In this document: piece by piece, positions 9,870 through 17,307 of the stretch | Layout: each line of letters opens with the position of its first letter | Position numbering within the stretch: the stretch's first letter is position 1 | Assembly (NCBI RefSeq): GCF_001611795.1 | Contig: NZ_CP015098.1 | Coordinates: 2,356,001-2,420,000, forward strand | Reading direction: 5' to 3' | DNA: 64,000 bases | Origin: Streptomyces qaidamensis | GTDB taxonomy: Bacteria; Actinomycetota; Actinomycetes; Streptomycetales; Streptomycetaceae | Notes under the pieces: model-generated | The model's input: the letters and a program-made list of their open reading frames with translations, nothing else | Database searches by the model: none | Told to the model about the DNA's origin: nothing | Position numbers and translations under genes: made by a program

Positions 9870-10526
9870 TCAGCCCTTGTTGGCCTTCTTCTCGTCGGCG
9901 TCCTGAATAACCGCCTCCGCAACCTGCTGCATCGACATCCGGCGATCCATCGACGTCTTCTGGATCCACCGGAAAGCCGCCGGCTCCGACAGCCCGTACT
10001 CCGTCTGCAGAATCGACTTCGCCCGGTCCACCAGCTTGCGCGTCTCCAGCCGGAGCGTGAGGTCGGCGACCTCCTTCTCCAGCTCCTTCAGCTCCGTGAA
10101 CCGCGAAACGGCCATCTCGATCGCCGGCACGACGTCCGTCTTGCTGAACGGCTTCACGAGGTACGCCATGGCACCGGCATCCCGGGCCCGCTCCACGAGG
10201 TCCCGCTGCGAGAACGCGGTCAACATCAGCACCGGCGCGATGCTCTCTTCCGCGATCTTCTCAGCCGCCGAGATGCCGTCCAGCTTCGGCATCTTCACAT
10301 CGAGAATGACGAGGTCGGGCCGGTGCTCACGGGCCAGCTCCACGGCCTGCTCACCGTCCCCGGCCTCACCGACGACGGTGTACCCCTCCTCCTCCAGCAT
10401 CTCTTTGAGATCGAGCCGGATCAGCGCCTCGTCCTCGGCGATGACGACCCGCGTCGTCAACGGAGGCACGTGCGACTTGTCCTCTTCAGGCACGTCAACA
10501 GGCTGGGGCGACTCGGGGGCACTCAC
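9870..10526 (-). CDS. pdtaR: Two-component response regulator with ANTAR RNA-binding output domain (PdtaR-like)
   Basis: A 218-residue protein: receiver domain in the first half (RVVIAEDEALIRLDL, phospho-acceptor Asp in LVILDVKMP, switch Thr in MLTAFS, Lys in LVKPF) and a C-terminal ANTAR domain (about residues 150-210; VDRAKSILQTEYGLSEPAAFRWIQ). ANTAR domains bind dual-hexaloop RNA and prevent transcription termination, so this is probably a post-initiation regulator; the mycobacterial homologue PdtaR (Rv1626) works with kinase PdtaS. The GTG at 10526 is chosen because AAGGAG lies about six bases upstream; the open frame continues further but runs back through the tRNA. No kinase gene is adjacent. 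Confidence 0.88.
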   Translation of the reverse strand: MSAPESPQPVDVPEEDKSHVPPLTTRVVIAEDEALIRLDLKEMLEEEGYTVVGEAGDGEQAVELAREHRPDLVILDVKMPKLDGISAAEKIAEESIAPVLMLTAFSQRDLVERARDAGAMAYLVKPFSKTDVVPAIEMAVSRFTELKELEKEVADLTLRLETRKLVDRAKSILQTEYGLSEPAAFRWIQKTSMDRRMSMQQVAEAVIQDADEKKANKG

Positions 10527-10628
10527 GTGGGCTCCTTGGTAGGGGCAGGCCGGTACTGCTCCCAAGAGCGTACCTAGCTGCGGTATGGTGGTCAGGCAGT
10601 GGGTCGAGGTCAACCTTGGATTCACCGG

Positions 10629-10703
10629 GCCCCGGTAGCCCAATTGGCAGCAGGCAATGGATTCAAAACCCATACAGTGTCGGTTCGAGTCCGACCCGGG
10701 GCA
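10629..10703 (+). tRNA. Atypical short tRNA, anticodon CAA (Leu codon UUG), no long variable arm
   Basis: A 75-base cloverleaf. Acceptor 10629-10635 pairs perfectly with 10696-10702, discriminator A at 10703, no encoded CCA. D-stem GCCC/AGGC has one mismatch, D-loop contains GG. Anticodon stem 10657-10661/10669-10673 pairs at four positions with an A-C mismatch next to the loop. Loop TTCAAAA gives U33 and anticodon CAA at 10664-10666. The variable loop has only five bases, then a perfect T-stem (GTCGG/CCGAC) with loop TTCGAGT. Canonical bacterial tRNA-Leu has a long variable arm, so this is unusual: either a specialised or degenerate Leu-type tRNA or a tRNA-like RNA. A strong terminator follows. 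Confidence 0.75.
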
Positions 10704-10734
10704 CTTTTCCTTGGTTTCCAAGGTCACCACTTCG

Positions 10735-10771
10735 AAGCGGATGTCCACGTTCTCGTGAACATCCGCTTTTT
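10735..10771 (+). terminator. Terminator after the CAA tRNA
   Basis: Stem AAGCGGATGT (10735-10744) pairs with 10759-10768; an inner CACG/CGTG stem (10746-10749 with 10754-10757) closes a TTCT loop. Five T residues run 10767-10771. It is a classical intrinsic terminator 32 bases past the tRNA and 39 bases before the next start codon. Confidence 0.85.
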
Positions 10772-10809
10772 GCTGCGTGTCGACGTGATCACGGTTCCAC
10801 AGTGATCCC

Positions 10810-11556
10810 ATGTACGACATCAGCACACGCAAGCGAGCACTCGCATTGGTGACCCAGGGCCGCAGCCTGAATTCGGTGAGCCGCGAGACAGGCATCTCAC
10901 GGGCTGCGATCCGCAGCTGGCAGAACCGCCTGGAACCGTTGCCCCGCATGGTGCCGCCGGACCCCGGACCGCCCGCCGACGAGTGCAAGTACGCCTACCT
11001 GCTGGGCCTCTATCTCGGCGATGGCTGCATCAGTGGCCACCCTCGCGGCACCGGCTATTACCTGAGAATCGCGTGCGCGAACTCGTGGCCCGGTCTGATC
11101 GAGGCATGCGAGATTGCCGTGCGCGCCATCAACCCGACCGGGTGCGCCTCTCGCACCCAGGCACAGGGATACGTCTCGGTTGTCAGCTACAGCAGACACT
11201 GGCCGCGCCTCTTCCCTCAGCACGGACCCGGGAAGAAGCACGAACGCCACATCGCCCTGGAACCCTGGCAGCAAGCCATCGTCGACGCGCACCCCTGGGA
11301 GTTCATCCGTGGTCTCATCCATTCTGACGGCTGCCGGATCACCAACTGGACCACCCGGCTCGTCGGCGGTGAGCAGAAGCGCTACGAATATCCCCGGTAC
11401 TTCCTCACCAACCTCTCCGCCGACATCATCCGCCTCTTCACCGCGGCGCTCGACCAGGTGGGCGTCGAATGGAAGATGGCAAACACGCGCAACATCTCCG
11501 TCGCCCGCAAAGCCTCCGTCGCCCTCATGGACGCCCACGTCGGCCCCAAGTACTGA
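10810..11556 (+). CDS. HTH protein with LAGLIDADG homing-endonuclease-like domain
   Basis: A 248-residue protein. Residues about 8-40 form a transposase/Hin-type helix-turn-helix (ALVTQGRSLNSVSRETGIS, then RAAIRSWQNR). Two LAGLIDADG-like helices follow: LLGLYLGDG at 64-72 and FIRGLIHSDG at 165-174, spaced as in single-chain two-motif enzymes; the acidic residue ending each motif is present, so cleavage activity is possible. The domain order is the reverse of WhiA, the actinobacterial regulator built from LAGLIDADG then HTH. It starts 39 bases after the tRNA terminator and converges on pyk with a five-base gap. It may be a free-standing homing endonuclease or a DNA-binding regulator derived from one. 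Confidence 0.8.
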   Translation: MYDISTRKRALALVTQGRSLNSVSRETGISRAAIRSWQNRLEPLPRMVPPDPGPPADECKYAYLLGLYLGDGCISGHPRGTGYYLRIACANSWPGLIEACEIAVRAINPTGCASRTQAQGYVSVVSYSRHWPRLFPQHGPGKKHERHIALEPWQQAIVDAHPWEFIRGLIHSDGCRITNWTTRLVGGEQKRYEYPRYFLTNLSADIIRLFTAALDQVGVEWKMANTRNISVARKASVALMDAHVGPKY

Positions 11557-11561
11557 CCTGG

Positions 11562-12983
11562 CTACTCCGCGATGTGGTGGACCCGGACCATGTTCGTCGA
11601 GCCGGAGACGCCGGGCGGGGAGCCTGCCGTGATGACGACCATGTCGCCGTTCTCGCAGCGGCCGGAGCGCAGCAGTAGCTCGTCGACCTGGTCGACCATC
11701 GCGTCGGTCGAGTCGACGCAGGGACCGAGATACGTCTCCACGCCCCAGGTGAGGGCGAGTTGTGAGCGGGTCGCCTGGTCGGGGGTGAAGGCGAGGAGGG
11801 GGATCGGGGAGCGGTAGCGGGAGAGGCGGCGGGCGGTGTCGCCTGACTGGGTGAAGGCGACCAGGAATTTCGCGCCGAGGAAGTCGCCGATTTCCGCGGC
11901 AGCCCGGGCTACCGCTCCGCCCTGGGTTCGGGGTTTGTTGCGTTCGGTCAGGGGCGGGAGGCCCTTCGCCAGGATGTCCTCTTCCGCCGCTTCGACGATG
12001 CGGGCCATCGTGCGGACGGTGTCGATCGGGTGTTTGCCGACGCTGGTCTCGCCGGAGAGCATCACCGCGTCGGTGCCGTCGATGACGGCGTTGGCGACGT
12101 CGGATGCTTCGGCGCGGGTCGGGCGGGCGTTGTCGATCATCGAGTCGAGCATCTGGGTGGCGACGATGACCGGTTTGGCGTTGCGTTTGGCCAGTTTGAT
12201 GGCGCGCTTTTGGACGATCGGCACCTGCTCCAGTGGCATTTCGACGCCGAGGTCTCCGCGAGCGACCATGATGCCGTCGAAAGCGTCGACGATGTCGTCG
12301 ATGTTCTCGACGGCTTGGGGTTTTTCGACTTTGGCGATGACGGGGAGGCGGCGGCCTTCTTCGTCCATGATGCGGTGGACGTCCTGGATGTCGCGGCCGG
12401 TGCGGACGAAGGAGAGGGCGATGACGTCGAAGCCGGTGCGCAGGGCCCAGCGGAGGTCGTCTTCGTCCTTTTTGGAGAGGGCGGGTACGGAGACGGCGAC
12501 GCCGGGGAGGTTGAGGCCTTTGTGGTCGGAGATCACGCCGCCTTCGAGGACGGTTGTGTGGACTCGGGGGCCGTCGACGCCGGTGACTTCGAGGCAGACC
12601 TTGCCGTCGTCGATGAGGATGCGTTCGCCGGTGGTGACGTCGTCGGCGAGGCCGGCGTAGGTGGTGCCGCAGATCTGGCCGTCGCCTTCGACGCCTTCTT
12701 CGACGGTGATGGTGAAGGTGTCGCCGCGTTCAAGGAGTACGGGGCCTTCGGTGAAGCGGCCGAGCCTGATTTTCGGGCCTTGGAGGTCGGCGAGGAGGCC
12801 GACGCTGCGGCCGGTCTCGTCTGCGGCTTTGCGGACCCGTTGGTAGCGCTCCTCGTGTTCGGCGTGGCTGCCGTGGCTGAGGTTGAAGCGGGCTACGTCC
12901 ATTCCGGCGTCGACCAGGGCTTTGATCTGGTCGTACGAGTCGGTGGCGGGTCCTAGGGTGCAGACGATTTTGGCTCGGCGCAT
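11562..12983 (-). CDS. pyk: Pyruvate kinase
   Basis: A 473-residue enzyme converting phosphoenolpyruvate and ADP to pyruvate and ATP in glycolysis. It begins MRRAKIVCTLGPAT, the family start, with the substrate-loop NLSHGSHAEH, ADLQGPKIRLG, the signature around IAKVEKPQAVENID (catalytic Lys and Glu), MVARGDLGVE (metal ligands) and the C-terminal allosteric domain from about residue 350. Length matches bacterial PykA/PykF. Upstream, 13030-13075 is AT-rich with repeated GCGTTA elements and is the likely promoter region. Confidence 0.96.
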   Translation of the reverse strand: MRRAKIVCTLGPATDSYDQIKALVDAGMDVARFNLSHGSHAEHEERYQRVRKAADETGRSVGLLADLQGPKIRLGRFTEGPVLLERGDTFTITVEEGVEGDGQICGTTYAGLADDVTTGERILIDDGKVCLEVTGVDGPRVHTTVLEGGVISDHKGLNLPGVAVSVPALSKKDEDDLRWALRTGFDVIALSFVRTGRDIQDVHRIMDEEGRRLPVIAKVEKPQAVENIDDIVDAFDGIMVARGDLGVEMPLEQVPIVQKRAIKLAKRNAKPVIVATQMLDSMIDNARPTRAEASDVANAVIDGTDAVMLSGETSVGKHPIDTVRTMARIVEAAEEDILAKGLPPLTERNKPRTQGGAVARAAAEIGDFLGAKFLVAFTQSGDTARRLSRYRSPIPLLAFTPDQATRSQLALTWGVETYLGPCVDSTDAMVDQVDELLLRSGRCENGDMVVITAGSPPGVSGSTNMVRVHHIAE

Positions 12984-13146
12984 GGCACGAGCTTATGAGT
13001 TACCGACTGGTAGGGAATGGGGCGGGCATGGCCGCCCAACAGACTTTGCGTTAAGCGTTATTGACAAGTGTTGAATTGTGCGGCGGGGTGCTCCGATGAG
13101 CACCCGGAAGAAATTCGTGCATGTTTTCGGATATCCGCCCGGGGGC

Positions 13147-13863
13147 TTACAGCTGCGGCGGCACCATCGTGAAGCGGGCGTTGATCTGGGCGTGGACGCG
13201 CTGGCGCTGGGGTTCGAGATCGAGGGGGGCCGGGGTTTCCTCGGGGGCGCCGGCGTAGGCGGCTGAGCGCATGCGGCCGGGGGCCTGGGGGTAGGCCGGA
13301 GGGGTGCTCTCGGCGCCGATGTCGGCGAGTTCGACGAGGGCGGAGAGGGTGGTGCCGAGGGCGTCGGCGTACTCGCGGGCGCGTTGGACGGCTTCGTGTA
13401 CGGCCTTCTTCCTGGCCTCGCGGTGGGCGGGTGAGTCGGGGCGCAGGGCCCACCAGGGGCCGTCGACGCGGGTGAGGTCGAGGTCGGCGAGGCGGGTGGT
13501 GAGTTCGCCGAGGGCGGTGAAGTCGGTGAGTTCGGCGGTGACGCGGACACTGCCGTGGTAGGTGCGGACGCGTTCACCGCGGCCGTGTTTGGTGAGTTCG
13601 GGTGTGATGGAGAAGGCGCCGGTCTCCAGGCGTTCGACGGCGTCGCCGTAGGACTTGACGAGGTCGAGGACGCCGGCGTTGCGGCGGGTGAGGTCGTCGA
13701 GGGCGGAGCGGCGGTCGCGGCCGCGGGCGGCGACGGTGATGCCGATGCGGGCGATTTCGGGGTCGACTTCGAGGCGGGCTTCGCCGCGGACGGCGATGCG
13801 GGGGGCCTCGGGTGTGCCGTAGGGGACGGCGGGCTGGGAGGCGTCTGCCGTGGGCGCGGTCAT
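13147..13863 (-). CDS. SIMPL domain-containing protein (DUF541)
   Basis: A 238-residue protein with one SIMPL/DUF541 domain: RIAVRGEARLEVDPEIARIGITVAAR-type start, then repeated alpha-beta units ending in VHAQINARFTMV. Such proteins form oligomeric rings or periplasmic proteins in other bacteria (BP26, YggE), but function is poorly known. No signal peptide is visible, so it is probably cytoplasmic here. The ATG at 13863 is chosen; the open frame extends upstream to 13959 without similarity. It is divergent from the 5'-nucleotidase gene. Confidence 0.8.
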   Translation of the reverse strand: MTAPTADASQPAVPYGTPEAPRIAVRGEARLEVDPEIARIGITVAARGRDRRSALDDLTRRNAGVLDLVKSYGDAVERLETGAFSITPELTKHGRGERVRTYHGSVRVTAELTDFTALGELTTRLADLDLTRVDGPWWALRPDSPAHREARKKAVHEAVQRAREYADALGTTLSALVELADIGAESTPPAYPQAPGRMRSAAYAGAPEETPAPLDLEPQRQRVHAQINARFTMVPPQL

Positions 13864-13971
13864 ACGCCCCACTCTGTCACGTCTTGGCTGGCCAGAGGGG
13901 CGAGATGTGGGGACCGAGTCATCAGATCGCAACCTGGCGGGTCTGTTGCGGCCGGTCATGGACGGGTCAGA

Positions 13972-13996
13972 ATCTACGCGCGTTATCTACGCGCGT
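13972..13996 (+). promoter_or_regulatory. Direct-repeat element upstream of the 5'-nucleotidase
   Basis: Two exact copies of ATCTACGCGCGT (13972-13983 and 13985-13996), 13-base period, ending 28 bases before the nucleotidase ATG. Each copy contains the palindrome ACGCGCGT. The arrangement suggests a regulator site; it does not match the Streptomyces PHO box well. Confidence 0.4.
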
Positions 13997-14024
13997 CGTT
14001 CACAGATTCCGCGAGGAGCCAGAC

Positions 14025-15821
14025 ATGCCGTTGAACCGCCGGAAGTTCCTGGAGAAGTCCGCCGTGACCGGGGCGGGGGTGGCGCTGACCGGTGCGGTCT
14101 CGGCGCCGGGTGCGCAGGCGGCCGAGGCGAAGCGGAGCGCCAAGCGGTACGCGTTCACCGTCCTGGGGACGACGGACCTGCACGGCAACGTCTTCAACTG
14201 GGACTACTTCACGGACAAGGAGTTCGACGACAAGGACCACAACGACGTGGGCCTCGCGAAAGTCTCGACGCTCGTGAACCGGGTCCGTGCGGAGAAGGGC
14301 CGCCGCAACACGCTGCTGATCGACGCGGGCGACACCATCCAGGGCACGCAGCTGTCGTACTACTACGCCAAGGTCGATCCGATCACGGCCGAGGGCGGCC
14401 CGGTGCATCCGATGGCGCAGGCGATGAACGCCATGGGCTACGACGCGGCGGCGCTCGGCAACCACGAGTTCAACTACGGCATCCCGGTGCTGCGGAAGTT
14501 CGAGCAGCAGTGCCGTTTCCCGCTGCTGGGGGCGAACGCGCTGGACGCTAAGACGCTGCGGCCGGCGTTCGCGCCGTACAGCATGCACCGGCTGCGCACG
14601 CCGCACGGGCGGGACGTGAAGGTGGCGGTGCTGGGGCTGACCAACCCGGGCATCGCGATCTGGGACAAGGCGAACGTGCAGGGGAAGATGACGTTCCCGG
14701 GTCTTGAGGAGCAGGCGGCGAAGTGGGTGCCGAAGCTGCGGTCGATGGGTGCGGACGTGGTCATCGTGTCGGCGCACAGCGGCTCGTCGGGGACGTCGTC
14801 CTACGGTGACCAGCTGCCGTACATCGAGAACGCGGCGGGTCTGGTGGCCGAGCAGGTGCCGGGGATCGACGCGATCCTGGTCGGGCACGCGCACACGGAG
14901 ATCCCGGAGTACTTCGTCACGAACAAGAAGACGGGGAAGCGGGTCGTGCTGTCGGAGCCGCTGAAGTGGGGTCAGCGGCTGACGCTGTTCGACTTCGAGC
15001 TGGTCTGGGAGAAGGGCTGCTGGAAGGTCGAGAAGGTCGGCGCGAAGGTCCTGAACTCCAACACGGTGGAGGAGGACCCGAAGATCACGAAGCTGCTCGG
15101 GGACGAGCACGAGAAGGTCGTGGCGTACGTCAACCAGGTCATCGGCACGAACGCGGCGGAAATGACGTCGGTCGAGGCACCGTACAAGGACGTGCCGATC
15201 ATCGATCTGATCAACCACATCCAGGCGGACACGGTGAAGCAGGCGCTGGCGGGCACGGAGCACGCCGCACTGCCGGTGCTGTCGCAGGCGGCGTGCTTCT
15301 CGCGCAGTGCGCGGATCCCGGCCGGTGAGGTGACGATCCGGGACGTGGCGGGTCTGTACGTCTTCGAGAACACCCTGGAGGCGCGTCTGATGACGGGTGC
15401 GCAGATGAAGGCGTATCTGGAGTACTCGGCGAACTACTTCGTGCAGACCGCGCCGGGTGCCGCGGTGGATCCGGCGAAGCTGACGAACGCGAACGGCACG
15501 CCGGACTACAACTACGACGTGGTGAGCGGCCTGGCGTACGAGATCGACATCGCGAAGCCGGCCGGTTCGCGGGTGACGAACGTGCGGTTCGAGGGGCAGC
15601 CGCTCGCGGACGACGCGAAGTTCGTGTTCGCGGTGAACAACTACCGGGCCAACGGCGGCGGTAACTTCCCGCATGTCGCCGCGGCCCCGTTGCTGTGGTC
15701 GAACTCGGACGAGATCCGCAACACCATGATCGCCTGGGTGAAGGCGAAGGGGTCGATCGACCCGGCCGCCTTCGCGGCGGTGGACTGGAAGCTCACGCGG
15801 GAGGGCACGCCCGTCTTCTGA
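14025..15821 (+). CDS. Tat-exported 5'-nucleotidase / metallophosphoesterase
   Basis: A 598-residue secreted enzyme of the UshA/CpdB 5'-nucleotidase family. The ATG at 14025 follows GAGGAG with six bases spacing. The N-terminus has a twin-arginine motif (NRRKFLEKSAV) with a hydrophobic stretch and AQA cleavage site. Calcineurin-type metal-binding blocks are present in order: TTDLHGN, DAGDTIQG, GNHEFNYG, SAHSG and GHAHTE. The C-terminal half is the substrate-binding nucleotidase domain (YVFENTLEARLMTGAQ; FAVNNYRANGGGNFP). It likely removes phosphate from extracellular nucleotides, possibly also cyclic 2',3' forms. The stop codon is the first triplet of a 15-bp tandem array. Confidence 0.92.
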   Translation: MPLNRRKFLEKSAVTGAGVALTGAVSAPGAQAAEAKRSAKRYAFTVLGTTDLHGNVFNWDYFTDKEFDDKDHNDVGLAKVSTLVNRVRAEKGRRNTLLIDAGDTIQGTQLSYYYAKVDPITAEGGPVHPMAQAMNAMGYDAAALGNHEFNYGIPVLRKFEQQCRFPLLGANALDAKTLRPAFAPYSMHRLRTPHGRDVKVAVLGLTNPGIAIWDKANVQGKMTFPGLEEQAAKWVPKLRSMGADVVIVSAHSGSSGTSSYGDQLPYIENAAGLVAEQVPGIDAILVGHAHTEIPEYFVTNKKTGKRVVLSEPLKWGQRLTLFDFELVWEKGCWKVEKVGAKVLNSNTVEEDPKITKLLGDEHEKVVAYVNQVIGTNAAEMTSVEAPYKDVPIIDLINHIQADTVKQALAGTEHAALPVLSQAACFSRSARIPAGEVTIRDVAGLYVFENTLEARLMTGAQMKAYLEYSANYFVQTAPGAAVDPAKLTNANGTPDYNYDVVSGLAYEIDIAKPAGSRVTNVRFEGQPLADDAKFVFAVNNYRANGGGNFPHVAAAPLLWSNSDEIRNTMIAWVKAKGSIDPAAFAAVDWKLTREGTPVF

Positions 15822-15893
15822 GGCAGGCGCTTCGGAGGCACGCGCTTCTGAGGCAGGCGCTTCTGAGGCAGGCGCTTCTGAGGCAGGCGCTTC
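15819..15893 (+). repeat. 15-bp tandem array phased on the nucleotidase stop codon
   Basis: Five units of 15 bp: 15819-15833, 15834-15848, 15849-15863, 15864-15878 and 15879-15893. Four are identical (TGAGGCAGGCGCTTC); the second has two changes. The first TGA is the nucleotidase stop, and the stop is repeated in frame in units 3 to 5. The array fills the whole gap to the converging hydroxylase gene. Confidence 0.93.
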
Positions 15894-15894
15894 G

Positions 15895-17307
15895 TCACCT
15901 TCGGTCGTCGACGAGCGGGGTCAGCGCGGGTGCCTCGCGGGGCGGCGGGACGTGGGCCCGCTGGGTGAGGCCGAAGGTGGTGAAGGCGGTGCGGGCGGGG
16001 AGTGCGTAGGCCTCCCCGCCCGTCACGGCGTTGAGGATGATCGCGCTGCGCCAGGCGGCGAGTCCGAGGTCGGGGGCGCCGACGCCGTGGGTGTGGGTCT
16101 CGGCGTTCTGGACGTACACCGTGCCGGTGACGGACGGGTCGAGGACGAGCCGGTAGTCCTCGTCGATGCGCGGGCGTTCCCGGCTGTCGCGGCGCATGTA
16201 GGGGTCGAGGCCGGCGAGGATCCGGTCGAGGGGGCGTTCGCGGTAGCCGGTGGCCAGGACGACGGCGTCGGTGGTGAGGCGGGAGCGGCTGTCCTGGAGG
16301 GTGTGTTCCAGGTGCAGTTCGACTTTGGTCGTGGCGATCCGGCCGGCGGTGCGGACGCGGACGCCGGGGGTGAGGACGGCGTCGGGCCAGCCGCCGTGCA
16401 GGGTGCGGCGGTAGAGCTCGTCGTGGACGGCGGCGATGGTGGCGGCGTCGATGCCTTTGTGCAGCTGCCACTGGCCGTCGACGAGCCGGTCGCGGGTGGA
16501 TTCGGGCAGGGCGTGGAAATAGCGGGTGTGGTCGGGGGTGAAGTGCTCCAGGCCGAGCTTGGAGTACTCCATGGGGGCGAAGGCCTCGGTGCGGCCCAGC
16601 CAGTGCAGTTTCTCGCGCCCGGCGGGCCTGTTGCGGAGCAGGTCGAGGAAGATCTCGGCGCCGGACTGTCCGGTGCCGACGACGGTGACGTGCTCGGCGG
16701 CGAGGAGGGCGGCGCGGTGGTCGAGGTAGTCGGCGGCGTGCACGACGGGCACGCCGGGGGCTTCGACCAGGGGTTTGAGGGGGTCGGGGACGTAGGGCTC
16801 GGTCCCGATGCCGAGGACGACGTTGCGCGCGTAGGTGCGGCCGAGGGCCTCGGCTTCTCCGTCGGTGTCGAGCTGGGTGAAGTCGACTTCGAAGACGTCG
16901 CGTTCGGGGTTCCAGCGGACGGCGTCGATCTGGTGGCCGAAGCGGAGTCCGGGGAGGTTTTCACTGACCCAGCGGCAGTAGGCGTCGTATTCGGCGCGCT
17001 GGATGTGGAAGCGCTCGGCGAAGTAGAAGGGGAAGAGCCGTTCGCGGGACCTGAGGTAGTTGAGGAAGGTCCAGGGGCTGGTGGGGTCGGTGAGAGACAC
17101 CAGGTCGGCGAGGAACGGGACCTGGAGGGTGGCGCCTTCGATGAGCAGGCCGGGGTGCCAGCCGAAGGCGGGGTGCTGGTCGTAGAAGACGGTGTCGAGG
17201 CCGCCGAGGGGGTGGGCGAGCGCGGCGAGGGAGAGGTTGGCGGGGCCGATGCCGATGCCGACGAGGTCGCGGGGGGCGTCGGGTTCGGGGGCCGGGGCGG
17301 GGTTCAT
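15895..17307 (-). CDS. Lysine/ornithine/diamine N-hydroxylase, siderophore type (SidA/IucD/PvdA family)
   Basis: A 470-residue FAD/NADPH N-monooxygenase. FAD site GIGIGPANLSLAAL near the N-terminus, substrate segment QVPFLADLVSLTDP with SPWTFLNYL, NADPH site VVGTGQSGAE, and the C-terminal ATGYRERP motif. Such enzymes hydroxylate the terminal amine of lysine, ornithine, putrescine or cadaverine for hydroxamates. The ATG overlaps the upstream decarboxylase stop by four bases, so the pair probably decarboxylates an amino acid and then hydroxylates the amine, as DesA and DesB do for cadaverine. No acyltransferase or NIS synthetase is in the window. Confidence 0.9.
   Translation of the reverse strand: MNPAPAPEPDAPRDLVGIGIGPANLSLAALAHPLGGLDTVFYDQHPAFGWHPGLLIEGATLQVPFLADLVSLTDPTSPWTFLNYLRSRERLFPFYFAERFHIQRAEYDAYCRWVSENLPGLRFGHQIDAVRWNPERDVFEVDFTQLDTDGEAEALGRTYARNVVLGIGTEPYVPDPLKPLVEAPGVPVVHAADYLDHRAALLAAEHVTVVGTGQSGAEIFLDLLRNRPAGREKLHWLGRTEAFAPMEYSKLGLEHFTPDHTRYFHALPESTRDRLVDGQWQLHKGIDAATIAAVHDELYRRTLHGGWPDAVLTPGVRVRTAGRIATTKVELHLEHTLQDSRSRLTTDAVVLATGYRERPLDRILAGLDPYMRRDSRERPRIDEDYRLVLDPSVTGTVYVQNAETHTHGVGAPDLGLAAWRSAIILNAVTGGEAYALPARTAFTTFGLTQRAHVPPPREAPALTPLVDDRR

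Noticed and set aside
10527..10988. N-terminal extension of the ANTAR regulator through the tRNA
   Set aside because: It would read through a structured tRNA gene on the other strand; a good ribosome site supports GTG at 10526.
13147..13149. TTA triplet at the SIMPL gene end as a bldA codon
   Set aside because: On the coding strand it is the TAA stop codon.
15819..15893. CRISPR-like array
   Set aside because: Units are 15 bp with no spacers; a simple tandem repeat.
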